Source: Acinetobacter sp. CFCC 10889 (GTDB lineage: Bacteria; Pseudomonadota; Gammaproteobacteria; Pseudomonadales; Moraxellaceae). From it: a DNA stretch of 64,000 bases. Shown here one piece after another: positions 55,741 through 64,000 of the stretch. A program made the translations under genes and the position numbers. Position 1 is the first letter of the stretch. Each line of letters begins with the position of its first letter. The stretch spans positions 1-64,000 of the forward strand of contig NZ_LQXQ01000005.1 of the NCBI RefSeq assembly GCF_003268395.1. Direction: 5' to 3'. The notes beneath the pieces were generated by a model that saw nothing but the letters and a program-made list of their open reading frames with translations, was not told the DNA's origin and did not search any database.

Positions 55741-56771
55741 ATGCCGCAAACGCCCTCAAAAACTTTTTCTAAATTTTGTAGAGCCGCACTCATTGCGAGT
55801 AGTATGACTTTTACTTTGTCTAGCTTAGGACTAAATATCAGTCATGCCGCAACACATGAATCGATTGATTACCAAAAAGTATTACAAGAAGAGCGAACTT
55901 GGGCAGGTGTATCGAGTAAAACCTTACGTGTAGGTGATGTGGTTTGGTCATATAGTGAAGGTGGTGACCGCAGTAAACCCACAGTTTTATTGATTCATGG
56001 TTTAGGGAGTAGTCGTGATACATGGAATGATGTTGCTCATGAGTTAACCCGTCATTATCATGTAATTATGCCTGACTTACCTTTTGCAGGAACCACTCAA
56101 GTTCCTGCAATTTTGATATTTCTGTTCCTAATGTCACTGAACAACTGCGCCGTTTTATCGAAGCAGCCCGTATTCAAAATAATTTGAATGTCGTGGGGCA
56201 TTCTTTGGGTGGCGCAATTGCGATGTTTTATGCATCTCAGTACCCTTATGATACTAAAAGTTTATTTTTACTCAGTTCTGGTGGTGTATTTAAAAGCAAT
56301 AATACTAGCTATTTAAAAACACCTGTTTATCTCAAACAATTATTGGTTGCACAAGCAGGTGACTTAAATTTCGTCATGAATAAAGTCATGTACAATCCAC
56401 CATTTACCCCAAGCATTATCAATAATGAACGTGAAAAACTTTTGATTTTAAAGGCTCAGGATACCAAAAGAGTGATAGATCAAATCGATGCTTTAAATAA
56501 GTTATATACAACAACATCATTTGCTACGATGGTGAGAAATATTGAAGCTCCGACATTGATTGTATGGGGCAAACAAGATCAAATCGTTAACATGGAAGTT
56601 GCACAAGAACTTAAAACGATGATCAAACGTAGTGAAACACCTGTAATTTTAGATCGAGTAGGTCATATGCCATTATTAGAAGCACCTGATAAAGTGGTTG
56701 ATGCCTATCTGTCTTTTCTAGATAAAGTTCAGTTACAAAAGAACCCTTTGGCTGATCAGAAAATTTTATAA
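55741..56771 (+). pseudogene. secreted alpha/beta hydrolase (lipase/esterase type) split by a one-base frameshift
   Basis: Two frames form one protein. The first (to 56187 by stop) has a signal peptide (ALIASSMTFTLSSLGLNISHA) and the hydrolase start LLIHGLGSSRDTW, then leaves the family at VPA. The second frame gives FDISVPNVTEQLRRFIEAAR and leads into the nucleophile VVGHSLGGAIAM, the acid VWGKQDQIV and the His VGHMPLLEAP. One additional A in GCAATTTT at about 56110 restores GTTQVPANFDISVP. All catalytic residues remain, so the break is recent or a sequencing error. Substrate unknown. The next gene starts 12 bp on. Confidence 0.85.
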
Positions 56772-56783
56772 TAAGGCATCATT

Positions 56784-57794
56784 ATGACTCATCCCATGAT
56801 TGAACAATTGATCGATGCACAATTGGCTTTTTTAGATCAAGAATTTACACAAGCAGATACCATCCAAAATGAATTTAAAGCATTTTATCTTTGGTTTCGC
56901 AAACAAACGCTGCAAAGTATTTGGAGTTTCGAGCAAATTAATCAATTGCTACAGAAGCAAATTTTAGCAACACCTGCCAGTGAGTTTTTGATTGAGCAAA
57001 TCGCTGAACATATCCGTTTTGCACTGATCCACCCAAGTAATGACAATGCTTGTATTGAAGATATTATTCCTGTAGCCACGATTGATAAAATCGCACAATA
57101 TGTGGCGAGTAAATCATCACATCGAAAAGCATTGATTAAAAAAGTTGTGAATAATCCTGCATTTTCTCTCATGCTCACACAACTGATTCATCATTCAATC
57201 CAAGATTATATGGATAATTCTGTGATGAATAAAAAAGTGCCCGGTGTTGGTCGCTTTATGAAAATGGGGAAATCTGTTCTAGAATCTGTTACTGATACCA
57301 ATTTAGATGATACAGTAAAGCATTATTTGCAAAAGAATATTATTAAAATTAGCCAACTGAGTGAGCAAGTCATTAACCAACATTTTGATGATGATAAGCT
57401 CTACCATTTCCAAGCAAATTTATGGCATAGAATCAAAAAACAGCCATTAAATGTTGTACGAAATTATGTAGAAGTGAATGATCTACCGAAGACTGTCGCT
57501 ATGGGGCATGAAATTTGGGAATATTTACGTCAGACAGATTATCTCAAACAGCAAGTTCATGATGGTGTTTACGCATGGTACATTCGTAATCAGCAACGCC
57601 CTTTTGATTTGTTACTGCATGATCTGAATATTGATGAAGCATTAATTGAACATGAATTACAAAATTTACTTGCACCCATTATTCAACAACTTGTATCTTC
57701 TGAACATCTAAAAACACGGGCAAGAATCTATTTGGAAAAGTTCTATTATTCAGAACAAACCTTACAGATTTTAAATGTAGAAAAAGGCGTTTAA
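56784..57794 (+). CDS. conserved hypothetical protein next to the hydrolase
   Basis: 336 aa, cytoplasmic, helical, no signal peptide; not recognised. It has VPGVGRFMKMGKSVLESVTD in the middle and an almost entirely helical second half. It is 12 bp after the alpha/beta hydrolase with a GGCATC-type spacing, so the two are an operon. It may be a partner or a foldase-like helper, but this is only from position. The stop lies within the following terminator stem. Confidence 0.7.
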   Translation: MTHPMIEQLIDAQLAFLDQEFTQADTIQNEFKAFYLWFRKQTLQSIWSFEQINQLLQKQILATPASEFLIEQIAEHIRFALIHPSNDNACIEDIIPVATIDKIAQYVASKSSHRKALIKKVVNNPAFSLMLTQLIHHSIQDYMDNSVMNKKVPGVGRFMKMGKSVLESVTDTNLDDTVKHYLQKNIIKISQLSEQVINQHFDDDKLYHFQANLWHRIKKQPLNVVRNYVEVNDLPKTVAMGHEIWEYLRQTDYLKQQVHDGVYAWYIRNQQRPFDLLLHDLNIDEALIEHELQNLLAPIIQQLVSSEHLKTRARIYLEKFYYSEQTLQILNVEKGV

Positions 57795-57803
57795 CGCCTT
57801 TTT
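57781..57803. terminator. terminator overlapping the gene end
   Basis: AAAAAGGCGT and ACGCCTTTTT form a 10-bp stem with a three-base loop containing part of the TAA stop. It lies between convergent genes. Confidence 0.85.
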
Positions 57804-57849
57804 CTTATTCTACAATTCAATCCATCTGTTTAGATCCGAATATTAGACT

Positions 57850-59934
57850 TTAGAAATTTGCCACAAAACTAATGCCATAACGACGACCATCAAGTAAACG
57901 ATCACCATCTGAGTTTTCTGCAGTCTCATCTAACAAATTATAAACGCCAAATTTACCTTTTAAATGTGGGGTAAATTTATAGTTAAAACCAACATCTAAG
58001 AACTCATAGCCAGGATTTGGATTAGACATTGAAGTACGGCTAAGATAAGCGGAAGTTTCTCCACGATAATGCAAACGTGACCATACATTCAATGCATCAT
58101 TAATCTCATGATCTACAGTGATATTAAACATGTGTTCTGGCATTTCATTTAAAGGCTGACCTTTGAAATCACCTGATTTAATCTCAGTATCTGTAAATGT
58201 ATAATTTGCTGTAAGACTAGTATATTCCGTTAGTGCTGCTTCAACTGTTGCCTCTACTCCTCTTAACTCTGCGTCATCCACATTAATACGATCACTGATG
58301 AAATAGAATGGTGTAGGACCTTCAGCACATTTCCATGCTGCAACATTATTACGGTTGGTATTTGAACCATCTGTATCTGTTTCACAGGTTCTCACTTCTG
58401 TGATTTTGTCTTTAAATTGTGTAACGTAACCTGTTAATGAGGCATTAAGGAAACTATTTTTCCAGTTTAAACTCAACTCTGAAGATACGCTTGTTTCAGG
58501 ATCTAAGTCAGGATTTGCACGGATAATGCCACGACCTGTTGAAGTTGGTGAACCACCGCCACCTGTTACACTATAAAAGCCTTCTGTCGCAGCACGAATA
58601 TCAGGTTGCTTATATCCTGTAGACACACCACCTTTAATGGTAAAGTTATGATCTAAACTATATACACCATATAGACGTGGTGAGACATTACCACCGTAGT
58701 TCTCATCATGGTCATAACGTAAACCACCAGTTAAATTAAAACGATCAGTGATACGCCATGTATCTTCTAAAAATGCGGCTGCTGACCAACGGGATAATTC
58801 ACTAAATTCAGGAATATTTGGATTACGATTGGTTGCTTTATCATTTAAAGCTTCATCTTTATAATAAGCACCAAATGATAATTTATGGCTTGCAACATCC
58901 CAATTCCATTGATTATTGAATGTCCATGTTTCAAGCTCAATACCTTTGGTATCTAAAGTGGTATTGGCACGATCTGGATTTTTAGAATTTTCGTATTGTA
59001 AATAAGTTTTGCTTTCTAAATTATCCGAATACTGCCCATTATGTGTTACAGAATAAACACTACGATAATTTCGAGAAGCAGAATCCTCCGCATTTTTTGC
59101 AGGTGCAACTGTTTTACTGACAGTAGAAGCAGCATCTTGGGTGACAAAATTCGCTTCAAATTGCAAATCGTGCTCATCATTTACCAAATAAGTTAAACGA
59201 GTATTTAAACTTTCACGCTCTACACCACGAAAGCCACCGACATAACTGTCTTCTTCACGCTCTTGTTTATTCACACCCAATTGTAAACCAAGTTTATTGG
59301 CAATCAGTGGACCAGCAAGATACACCGAAGCATTTTTAATATCACCCGAATCGGCATAATCCTGTACGACAGTACCTAGCTCTACTGTACCAGACCAATC
59401 ATCAGTGACTTTTTTAGTAATGATATTAACCACCCCACCCATTGCATCACTGCCATATAATGTTGAAGCAGGACCTCGAATAATTTCAATACGCTCAATC
59501 GAAGCCATCGGTGGTAAGATATTTTTTTCAAAACCGTTATCATCACCATTTGGGTTAACATCTTTAGAATATTGGCGTTTACCATCAACCAAGAACAACG
59601 TGTAGTTAGAACTCATACCACGAATGCTAATACTTTGCGCAGAACCTGAACCAGATACCACAACCCCCGGTGTATTACGCAATACATCTGTAATATCACT
59701 ATATTCACGTTTTTGTAATTCTTTTTGGCTAATCACCGTCATTGTTGCTGGCGCTTTACTTTTATCTTGCTTATAACCTGATGCAGTTAAAACCACTGTC
59801 TCAAGCTGCACAGGCTCTGCTTTATTCTTTTGAATATCACTGGAATTTTCTTGTGAATCATTTGCGTAAACTTGCCCCATCATGAGCGATAGCACAGAAA
59901 TAGACAGCACAGATTGGATAATACGGTTTGACAT
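57850..59934 (-). CDS. TonB-dependent siderophore receptor (FepA/BfnH-like)
   Basis: 694 aa outer-membrane receptor. Signal peptide (LSISVLSLMMGQVYA), TonB box region ETVVLTASGY, plug domain (ATMTVISQKELQKREYSDI, SIRGMSSNYTLFLVDGKR, IERIEIIRGPASTLYGSDAMGGVVNIIT) and a 22-strand-type barrel ending in VANF. The plug motifs match catecholate receptors of the FepA kind. A Fur box lies 90-108 bp upstream, so iron regulation is likely. ATG 59934 (MSNRIIQS) is preferred to one 24 bases upstream. No siderophore synthesis gene is nearby, so it may use foreign siderophores. Confidence 0.92.
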   Translation of the reverse strand: MSNRIIQSVLSISVLSLMMGQVYANDSQENSSDIQKNKAEPVQLETVVLTASGYKQDKSKAPATMTVISQKELQKREYSDITDVLRNTPGVVVSGSGSAQSISIRGMSSNYTLFLVDGKRQYSKDVNPNGDDNGFEKNILPPMASIERIEIIRGPASTLYGSDAMGGVVNIITKKVTDDWSGTVELGTVVQDYADSGDIKNASVYLAGPLIANKLGLQLGVNKQEREEDSYVGGFRGVERESLNTRLTYLVNDEHDLQFEANFVTQDAASTVSKTVAPAKNAEDSASRNYRSVYSVTHNGQYSDNLESKTYLQYENSKNPDRANTTLDTKGIELETWTFNNQWNWDVASHKLSFGAYYKDEALNDKATNRNPNIPEFSELSRWSAAAFLEDTWRITDRFNLTGGLRYDHDENYGGNVSPRLYGVYSLDHNFTIKGGVSTGYKQPDIRAATEGFYSVTGGGGSPTSTGRGIIRANPDLDPETSVSSELSLNWKNSFLNASLTGYVTQFKDKITEVRTCETDTDGSNTNRNNVAAWKCAEGPTPFYFISDRINVDDAELRGVEATVEAALTEYTSLTANYTFTDTEIKSGDFKGQPLNEMPEHMFNITVDHEINDALNVWSRLHYRGETSAYLSRTSMSNPNPGYEFLDVGFNYKFTPHLKGKFGVYNLLDETAENSDGDRLLDGRRYGISFVANF

Positions 59935-60023
59935 AAAAGGTATTCCAGAGAGTTTCAAAATACAGAAAAAGAATGAAAAGTGCAGTTTGCGTGTCTAAGT
60001 GTAACAAATGTAAATCTAATTAC

Positions 60024-60042
60024 AATAATAATGATAATAATT
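60024..60042. promoter_or_regulatory. Fur box before the TonB-dependent receptor
   Basis: AATAATAATGATAATAATT agrees with 13 of 19 positions of the Fur consensus, counted by eye, with overlapping alternative registers (ATNAT repeats). It is 90-108 bp before the start codon. Confidence 0.7.
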
Positions 60043-60170
60043 CCTATTAAGTTTAACTAGAACCTATCTATTTGCTTTATATTTAACCAAACGTTTAAAT
60101 TTTTAAGGTTGTTTTAAGTTTTATAATTTTTTAAATAAGTAAAATACTGCCTCTAAAATATTCACTCATA

Positions 60171-60198
60171 AAAAAAGCTCCTCGATTTGAGAAGCTTT
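60171..60198 (-). terminator. terminator of nfuA
   Basis: On the minus strand AAAGCT pairs with AGCTTT, extended by CTC/GAG after one mismatch, and T6 follows; 22 bp past the stop. Confidence 0.75.
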
Positions 60199-60219
60199 CT
60201 AAAATATTTTCAAACAAAA

Positions 60220-60858
60220 TTATTTGAAATATGCACCATCTGCTTGGCTATGGTCAGTTTGATCCACCACACGTGCTAGTTCAGGAACATGTTCTTTTAG
60301 TGTCGTTTCCACACCTTGTTTCAACGTCACATCAATCGCAGAACAACCTTGGCAACCACCACCAAATTTAAGTACTGCAGTTAAGCCATGTTCTTCATCT
60401 TCAACAACTTCAACCAATGCACAGTTACCGCCATGCCCAGCCAAACCTGGATTGATTTCTGCTTGCAATACATAAGTAATACGTTCTTCAATCGATGCAT
60501 CAGGACCAACACGAGGTACTTTTGAATTCGGCGCACGGAATGTTAACTGCCCACCAAAGCGGTCTTTGTTGTAGTCAATCACCGCATCTTTTAGATATGG
60601 TATTGATGGTGAATCGATAAATGCAGGAAATTCTGCATATTCTTGACGGTAATCAGTTGCAATCACTTCTTCAGGTGCGCTATATGCCATACAACATTCA
60701 GCACGTGGCGTGCCTGCATTTTCTACAAACACACGAACGCCAATGCCTGGAGTATTTTGTTTTTCCAATAATTCTTTCAAATACTCTTGCGCAGTTGGAG
60801 TAATCAATAAATTTGGAAGTTCTTCTGCAACTGCAGTATTGGTGTTCTCAGTCGACAT
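60220..60858 (-). CDS. nfuA: Fe-S cluster carrier NfuA
   Basis: Delivers [4Fe-4S] clusters to target enzymes, notably under oxidative or iron stress. 212 aa. The N-terminal A-type-like domain (LLITPTAQEYLKELLEK, VFVENAGTPRAECCMAY) has lost two of its cysteines, as usual in NfuA. The C-terminal Nfu domain has GGNCALVEVVEDEEH and the cluster motif FGGGCQGCSAIDVTL. GAGGATAG precedes ATG 60858. Its nearness to an iron receptor and Fur box fits iron handling, but it has its own terminator. Confidence 0.96.
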   Translation of the reverse strand: MSTENTNTAVAEELPNLLITPTAQEYLKELLEKQNTPGIGVRVFVENAGTPRAECCMAYSAPEEVIATDYRQEYAEFPAFIDSPSIPYLKDAVIDYNKDRFGGQLTFRAPNSKVPRVGPDASIEERITYVLQAEINPGLAGHGGNCALVEVVEDEEHGLTAVLKFGGGCQGCSAIDVTLKQGVETTLKEHVPELARVVDQTDHSQADGAYFK

Positions 60859-61021
60859 AACTCTATCCTCAAGCTGAAGTCGGTATTTTAACTGAAGATG
60901 AGGACGAATAAATAAAAATCAACTAAAATTGTCGGAATTGATGAAAAACAACATGATTTAATCGCAATTAATGGCATGATTGCTGTTAAATTGATCTTCT
61001 AACTTTGCTTAGTGAACACTT

Positions 61022-61642
61022 ATGCTGCATTTACCTTTTAATCACACGATTACCATTATCTTAATTACCGTGGTCATCTCCTTGATTGCTTTTTCAAAAC
61101 GTCCAGTAATGGATCGTCTTATTTTTTGGCCACCTGCGATTCAACAAAAATCACAATATGACCGCTTTATCTCACATGGTTTTATTCATGCTGATGGTAT
61201 GCATCTGTTATTTAACATGGTTACCTTATTCTTTTTTGGTAGCATCATTGAAAGTTTTTATCGCCAATATCTCTATGACTTAGGCTTTGTCTTATTTTAT
61301 TTGGGTGCATTAATCTTTGCAATTTTACCAAGCTATTTAAAGCATAAAAATGACAGTCAATGGGCGAGTTTAGGTGCTTCGGGTGCGGTCTCTGCGGTAT
61401 TATTTGCCTATATTTTATTTCAGCCGTGGAAGTTGATTTTTGTCTTTTTCATTCCTGTTCCTGCGATTATTTTTGCCGTGCTCTATGTCGGTTATAGCAT
61501 TTGGTCAGGTAAAAAGGGCAATTCGAATATCAATCACAGTGCGCATCTTTGGGGTGCTGCTTATGGTGTTGTCATGACGATCATCATTGAACCAAAAGTT
61601 ATTCCTCATTTTTTCAATCAATTAATGCAATTACCTTTCTAA
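61022..61642 (+). CDS. rhomboid-family intramembrane serine protease
   Basis: 206 aa with about six helices. The catalytic Ser is in LGASGAVSAVLFAY, the His in INHSAHLWGAAYG, and HGFIHADGMHLLFNMVTLFFFG has the rhomboid H-x4-H...N pattern. Active residues are complete. The substrate is unknown; such proteases cut membrane proteins in or near the bilayer. Single gene with a hairpin (61671-61702) after it. Confidence 0.93.
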   Translation: MLHLPFNHTITIILITVVISLIAFSKRPVMDRLIFWPPAIQQKSQYDRFISHGFIHADGMHLLFNMVTLFFFGSIIESFYRQYLYDLGFVLFYLGALIFAILPSYLKHKNDSQWASLGASGAVSAVLFAYILFQPWKLIFVFFIPVPAIIFAVLYVGYSIWSGKKGNSNINHSAHLWGAAYGVVMTIIIEPKVIPHFFNQLMQLPF

Positions 61643-61670
61643 TTTTGATGTCAAAATCACATCTTAAGTT

Positions 61671-61702
61671 GAATATTAGCCACATTTGAATGACTAATAT
61701 TC
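61671..61702. terminator. hairpin between convergent genes
   Basis: GAATATTAG and CTAATATTC pair over a 14-base loop, between the rhomboid gene and the outer-membrane gene at 61714. No strong T run. Confidence 0.5.
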
Positions 61703-61713
61703 GATTTAAATGT

Positions 61714-62637
61714 CTAGAAACGAATCCATAAACCAAGTTTAGCAACAGGAATCCATTTTAAAGAGCTACTAAAAAGTTCTTTTTCAACACGAAGTGCTTC
61801 ACCCAGTGTCGTTGTTTGGTCTATATCTTGAACTGAAGTATTACCATTTTCAGGATAATATGAGACCTGTGCTTCACCTGCGTACATTGCGCCCAATTGT
61901 GTTGATAAGCCCCAGCGTTTACTGAGGTTTGGACTCCAACCAATACCAACATATGGCAAAACTTTTTTATCAAAACTTACATCAAGTTTGACATTTCCGA
62001 CTGTGTTAGCATCAAAAATTGCATGATTAAACTCATATTCAGGTCGCTCTCCATCATCTAAGTAAAAATCACTTGGAGAATACTGCCCTTTAAAATTAAT
62101 ATCTTGATTATACAGACCTAGCGAAATATGAAATGCACCTGCAAAAGGTCGAATATTTGCAGCAAGATATTGAACTTTGCTGTCATAGTCCACTTGATCG
62201 ACTTTCATACCACTTGTTAATTCAAAATCTAAACCTTCAGCATTGTATTTACCGCCGTTATAACCTGCGACAATGTCTAGATATGAATTAACAGAAAAAC
62301 CTGCACCAACTCCAAAACCTAACAAACCAGCTTCTGCAAAAACGACAAAAGGTTTTGCATTTTCTGCATACGCTAAACCTAAAATACGGCGCTCAGAGGC
62401 TGTATCGGCTACTGCTGCTACATTTTCAACCGTGGTCACAGCTTGGGGTGGCATTTCAACAGGTACAATGACTGATGTTTGTTCAGCAACAGTAGGCGCT
62501 AAAGTTGAATTTTCGACTATTTCAGTTTCAACAGGTGCTACAACCGCCTTTATAATGGGCTTTGATTCATGAATAATCAATTCAGCATTCGCACTAGTCG
62601 CCAACAATAAGCTAATACTTGGAAGAATATATTTCAT
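61714..62637 (-). CDS. outer-membrane beta-barrel protein with a periplasmic linker
   Basis: 307 aa. Signal peptide (YILPSISLLLATSANA), then a Val/Thr/Pro-rich linker of about 70 residues (SVIVPVEMPPQAVTTVEN) before a small beta-barrel with VVFAEAGLLGFGVGAGF, LPYVGIGWSPNLSKRWG and a C-terminal F. It is a paralog of the 236-aa barrel at 21287. It lies 12 bp after the gene at 62650, so the two are co-transcribed. Function unknown. AAGGAG ribosome site. Confidence 0.8.
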   Translation of the reverse strand: MKYILPSISLLLATSANAELIIHESKPIIKAVVAPVETEIVENSTLAPTVAEQTSVIVPVEMPPQAVTTVENVAAVADTASERRILGLAYAENAKPFVVFAEAGLLGFGVGAGFSVNSYLDIVAGYNGGKYNAEGLDFELTSGMKVDQVDYDSKVQYLAANIRPFAGAFHISLGLYNQDINFKGQYSPSDFYLDDGERPEYEFNHAIFDANTVGNVKLDVSFDKKVLPYVGIGWSPNLSKRWGLSTQLGAMYAGEAQVSYYPENGNTSVQDIDQTTTLGEALRVEKELFSSSLKWIPVAKLGLWIRF

Positions 62638-62649
62638 ATTACATTCTCC

Positions 62650-63900
62650 TTAGAATGTATAGCCCATATTAACCATGAAACCTTTTAAATCATTGTCAGT
62701 ATATGTATAGGTTGCTCCAATGCGATAGTCTGAAATCCATGCATTCGGTTTCAGGTTTTTAAAGCCAATCGATGCAGAAATGTCATGTGACACTTCGGTA
62801 TATAACTCATCCCCATGAAAATCGGTACGTGCCAAAGAGACTTTCGCAATCAATGGGCTATTATTAATACTACGCTTTAATACTTGGCTATATTCCACGC
62901 CATTACGCAGTACAGTATTTTTTAAATCATAATGGGTTTCATAATCACCAATTTGAATCGAATCGGTTTTATACACGGTCGCCATATTAATAATATTAAT
63001 AGATGCATCCCAACTTAAAGGAAACTGTAAATTACTCACCAAACCACCACCATAAATGATCGCAGCTGAACCTAAATCCTCTGAACCTGTCGCACCAACA
63101 CGTACTTGTGGCATCACGAACCAAGTTAAATCTTTATTCTCATAAGCTTTAACATTTACCCCGACACCTAGGTTAATACTTCCAGAATACGCGCCTTCTG
63201 TATCCACCAATGTGATCGGTGCATCAATAGCTAAACCAATCTTATTACCAGCAAACCAATGACTATAGGTTAATGGCAGGTTATAAACATCTATTCCATA
63301 ATCCCCTTGAGTATAACGTCCAAAACGCGGTGCAATACCAAAACTAGAACGTGAACCTTCGGTTTTTGCACCCAGTGCATGATTTGAAGTCATATCAGAC
63401 ATTGCATCTGTCGTACTGACACTCATCGTACTCATCAGACTATTTGGGTTACCTGCCACTGGATCAATCGCTGTATTTTTAACCCATTCTTTCGTCAGCG
63501 CTTTTAATATATAACTATCTTCACCTTTGAGTGCATTCAAAAATTCTTCTTTGGCTTGCTCTCGTGTACCCCCTACTGCACCATAGGTTTTATGAATACC
63601 TAAAGATGGAATACTAAATTGTAATTGAGGTGAATCTTTTGCAAATTCTAATTGTGTATTTACACCTCTTAGATTTAATGCAGAATGTGCATAAGTCGTT
63701 TCTGTATAATTTGGAAATAATAATTTCATATTGGTTGATGCATACTGATCAATCGCATCACTAATATTGCTATATCCTTGTGTTTGATAACTTCCTTGAT
63801 CTACATTAATTTGAGCAAAAAATACATCTTTTGCTTGTGTACTACTTATGACAAAACATGCCAAACCAGCAACTAAATATGCCCCGAATTGAATTTTCAT
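62650..63900 (-). CDS. outer-membrane protein of unknown function
   Basis: 416 aa from ATG 63900 (MKIQFGAYLV) with a signal peptide ending VISSTQA. GAGAAA lies just upstream; the frame opens 42 bases earlier but with a poorer start. The second half alternates like a barrel (SINLGVGVNVKAYENKDL, MPQVRVGATGSEDLG) and ends in GYTF, an outer-membrane assembly signal. A helical stretch (residues about 105-130, GTREQAKEEFLNALKGED) precedes it. I do not recognise the family. First of a two-gene operon with the barrel at 61714. Confidence 0.78.
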   Translation of the reverse strand: MKIQFGAYLVAGLACFVISSTQAKDVFFAQINVDQGSYQTQGYSNISDAIDQYASTNMKLLFPNYTETTYAHSALNLRGVNTQLEFAKDSPQLQFSIPSLGIHKTYGAVGGTREQAKEEFLNALKGEDSYILKALTKEWVKNTAIDPVAGNPNSLMSTMSVSTTDAMSDMTSNHALGAKTEGSRSSFGIAPRFGRYTQGDYGIDVYNLPLTYSHWFAGNKIGLAIDAPITLVDTEGAYSGSINLGVGVNVKAYENKDLTWFVMPQVRVGATGSEDLGSAAIIYGGGLVSNLQFPLSWDASINIINMATVYKTDSIQIGDYETHYDLKNTVLRNGVEYSQVLKRSINNSPLIAKVSLARTDFHGDELYTEVSHDISASIGFKNLKPNAWISDYRIGATYTYTDNDLKGFMVNMGYTF

Positions 63901-64000
63901 AAATTTCTCACAGATTCTTACATCAAATTTCCCCACACTCAATGTATTGTTTTATCAAAATTATTCTATTCCTCAAATGAGGTATTTACATGCAAATTCA

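Noticed and set aside
1..64000. tRNA and rRNA genes
   Set aside because: No cloverleaf-like or rRNA sequence was seen in the intergenic spaces on reading; a tRNAscan run would settle it.

Overview
The window looks like part of a chromosome of Acinetobacter (Moraxellaceae, Gammaproteobacteria). The basis is low GC, the gene orders pabC-mltG-tmk, sbp-cysT-cysW-cysA-cysB and lptM-lysA-dapF, paired MnSOD/FeSOD genes, an Acinetobacter-style IS3-family insertion sequence, and several FadL-like and small beta-barrel outer-membrane proteins. No search could be run, so genus level is an inference from gene order and protein character.

Positions 1-11985 are an accessory, AT-rich region. From left to right it holds: an IS3-family element running off the left edge, which has cut the 5' end off a HAD-hydrolase gene; a divergent pair (small unknown protein / XRE regulator) around a palindromic operator; the last ~58 codons of a type I restriction HsdS subunit with a coupled 141-aa unknown gene; a hipBA toxin-antitoxin operon; and a divergent pair of very large proteins. 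One of these is an 887-aa ankyrin-ended protein. The other is a 1293-aa protein with an N-terminal DUF4365-type nuclease fold, a helical-repeat middle and a C-terminal PIN-like segment. The region stops inside tmk, which is left as a 100-codon 5' fragment. Just outside the break lie four same-strand TGTAAAC repeats and two near-identical small palindromes, as expected of the end of an integrated element. The large divergent pair is the best candidate for an undescribed (probably defence) system.

Positions 12286-29183 are core genes: mltG and pabC; the sulfate uptake operon with an embedded small hydrolase and a CysB-family regulator; a FadL-like porin; a small outer-membrane barrel; dapD; queE and queC (queuosine precursor); a PP-loop ATPase whose start is frameshifted; bcp; a lipoprotein lipase; ubiA and ubiC.

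Positions 29379-30500 are a small accessory patch: two immunity-type small proteins and the broken C-terminal end of a possible toxin. Positions 30737-46662 are core again: lptM-lysA-dapF, an unknown 521-aa protein, two amino-acid transporters, radA, a Tim44-like membrane protein, an Asp/Glu racemase, a DegS/AlgW-like periplasmic protease, a Nif3-like protein, tandem Mn- and Fe-superoxide dismutases and a di-iron-like hydrolase.

Positions 46799-54713 form a lipid-degradation block on the minus strand (acyl-CoA dehydrogenase, an SDR-MaoC-SCP2x3 multifunctional protein, an SCP-x type thiolase) with a FadL-like importer divergent from it; together they could import and beta-oxidise an unusual acyl or sterol-like substrate. 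Positions 54799-63900 hold a carbonic anhydrase, a frameshifted secreted alpha/beta hydrolase and partner gene, a Fur-box TonB-dependent receptor, nfuA, a rhomboid protease and two outer-membrane proteins. I saw no tRNA, rRNA or CRISPR array. Three separate one-base gaps in short A/T runs (near 25190, 29988 and 56110) break otherwise good reading frames; these may be real lesions or sequencing errors.
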